From an uncultured Microbacteriaceae bacterium (lineage in GTDB: Bacteria > Actinomycetota > Actinomycetes > Actinomycetales > Microbacteriaceae), in assembly GCA_934661165.1 (NCBI GenBank), contig CAKUJB010000076.1, positions 1 to 5,864 of the forward strand: a stretch of DNA of 5,864 bases. The letters run 5' to 3'. The notes under the pieces were generated by a model. It was given only the letters and a program-made list of their open reading frames with translations, was not told the origin of the DNA and ran no database searches. Positions 5,250 to 5,864 of the stretch are shown piece by piece. The position numbers and the translations under genes were made by a program. Numbering within the stretch: position 1 is the stretch's first letter; each line of letters starts with the position of its first letter.

Positions 5250-5864
5250 GGTGGACCTCCGGCAACTTCTGGGCGGCGTCGGGCGCCGTCAGGTCGGTGA
5301 TCCGCTCGGGCGGACCGTGCTTTGCGATGTGGACGACACGCGCGATGGCCTGCAGGCACATCGCTGCGGTCATGACGATGAAGGCGGCGAAGCTACCGAG
5401 TTGCGGCAGCCCCATGATCGGTGTCGACTGCGCCGCCATCGGGCCGGCCATGTAGAGGCCGAGGTAGGTCAGATAGCCCATGAGGATCGCGCTGAACGTC
5501 CAGATCGCGATGCAGGCCCGGTGGTAGGCCCGCAGGCTCAGCTTCGTCAGCAGGTAGTCCACCGCGACGTGCGACATCTGCGACATCGCCACGATCGATC
5601 CGCCCGCGATGAGCCAGGGGAAGAGGTAGGCCGGTCCTTCGGCCGCGACCGGCAGGCTGGAGTTGAAGAAGTAGCGCAGGATGACGGCCGTGGTGACCAA
5701 GATCGTCATGACGACCGTGAGGACCACGCAGATGACGGTGCCGATGCGCAGGAAGATCGCGTTGATGGGGTCGGTCGCCTCCAGGGGCTGGTCCACGACA
5801 CTCTGGGTATCGAGGCGCGCCAGGTCCTCCTCGGTGATCAGCGCGGTGGGCGCCTGCGCAGCGC
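5242..5864 (-). CDS. dctQ: TRAP transporter small permease subunit (DctQ), 5' end probably beyond the window
   Basis: DctQ is the small membrane subunit that pairs with DctM in TRAP importers. Four membrane segments are visible; counting from the GTG at 5796 they lie at about residues 19-40, 54-72, 95-117 and 134-155. Typical motifs are RYFFNSSLPVAAEGPAYLFPW after the first helix, GSIVAMSQMSHVAVDYL, and STPIMGLPQ before the last helix. The GTG at 5796 would give a 184-residue protein, a normal size, but no ribosome binding site precedes it. The frame continues without a stop to the window edge, reading AAQAPTALITEEDLARLDTQ with G/C-rich third positions, so the true start is likely outside; the GTG cannot be excluded. 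The 3' end overlaps dctM by 8 nt. A dctP gene would be expected nearby upstream, outside the window. Confidence 0.88.
   Translation of the reverse strand, partial: AAQAPTALITEEDLARLDTQSVVDQPLEATDPINAIFLRIGTVICVVLTVVMTILVTTAVILRYFFNSSLPVAAEGPAYLFPWLIAGGSIVAMSQMSHVAVDYLLTKLSLRAYHRACIAIWTFSAILMGYLTYLGLYMAGPMAAQSTPIMGLPQLGSFAAFIVMTAAMCLQAIARVVHIAKHGPPERITDLTAPDAAQKLPEVHHG
5255..5260 (-). promoter_or_regulatory. Ribosome binding site of dctM inside dctQ
   Basis: GGAGGT lies within the last codons of dctQ, six nt before the ATG at 5249. It fixes the dctM start and shows that dctM has its own initiation signal in addition to coupling through the 8-nt overlap. Confidence 0.75.

Noticed and set aside
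1..5864. tRNA, rRNA, riboswitch or CRISPR array.
   Set aside because: Almost all of the window is covered by protein genes. The only sizeable gap (3748-3974) shows no cloverleaf, regular repeat-spacer array or recognisable aptamer.

Overview
This is a GC-rich window (roughly two thirds G+C by eye) with strong third-position G/C bias and GTG alternative starts. It most resembles a chromosomal piece of a high-GC actinobacterium. That placement is inferred from composition and protein flavour, not from a marker gene. All supported genes lie on the minus strand, so the biological order runs from the right edge to the left edge.

Right part (about 5864 to 3922): the end of a TRAP dicarboxylate-type uptake operon. 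It holds the small membrane subunit DctQ, whose reading frame stays open to the window edge, followed by the large permease DctM. The two overlap by 8 nt, and DctM has its own strong ribosome binding site. A 16-bp-stem hairpin 19 nt after the DctM stop looks like the end of this unit. No DctP solute-binding protein is visible; if the set is complete, it lies beyond the right edge.

Middle (3921 to 3748): a 174-nt non-coding stretch that should carry the promoter of the next unit. It contains a perfect 6-bp inverted repeat with a 7-nt spacer and two close direct repeats that look like regulator sites. No convincing -35/-10 pair was found.

Left-centre (3747 to 1175): a compact ABC-2 exporter cassette made of a DrrA-type ATPase and two different six-helix permeases, so probably a heterodimeric channel. 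The ATPase and first permease are joined by a nine-codon mini reading frame that overlaps a stop or start at each end. The second permease follows after 10 nt, with its ribosome binding site overlapping the preceding stop. The pattern suggests an exporter of a drug, lipid or glycoconjugate; the substrate cannot be told from sequence.

Left edge (1137 to 1): an M20-family (ArgE/DapE-like) metallohydrolase, 37 nt after the second permease and possibly co-transcribed. It is probably broken. Its last third-of-domain, with the final metal-binding histidine, is replaced from about base 66 by unrelated sequence that looks like the end of an insertion sequence. It also carries a pair of compensating single-base shifts just before the first metal-ligand motif.

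The window is mostly ordinary transport genes, and I see no convincing undescribed system. The points worth a second look are the damaged peptidase with its presumed IS junction, the mini reading frame in the exporter operon, and the repeats in the exporter control region.
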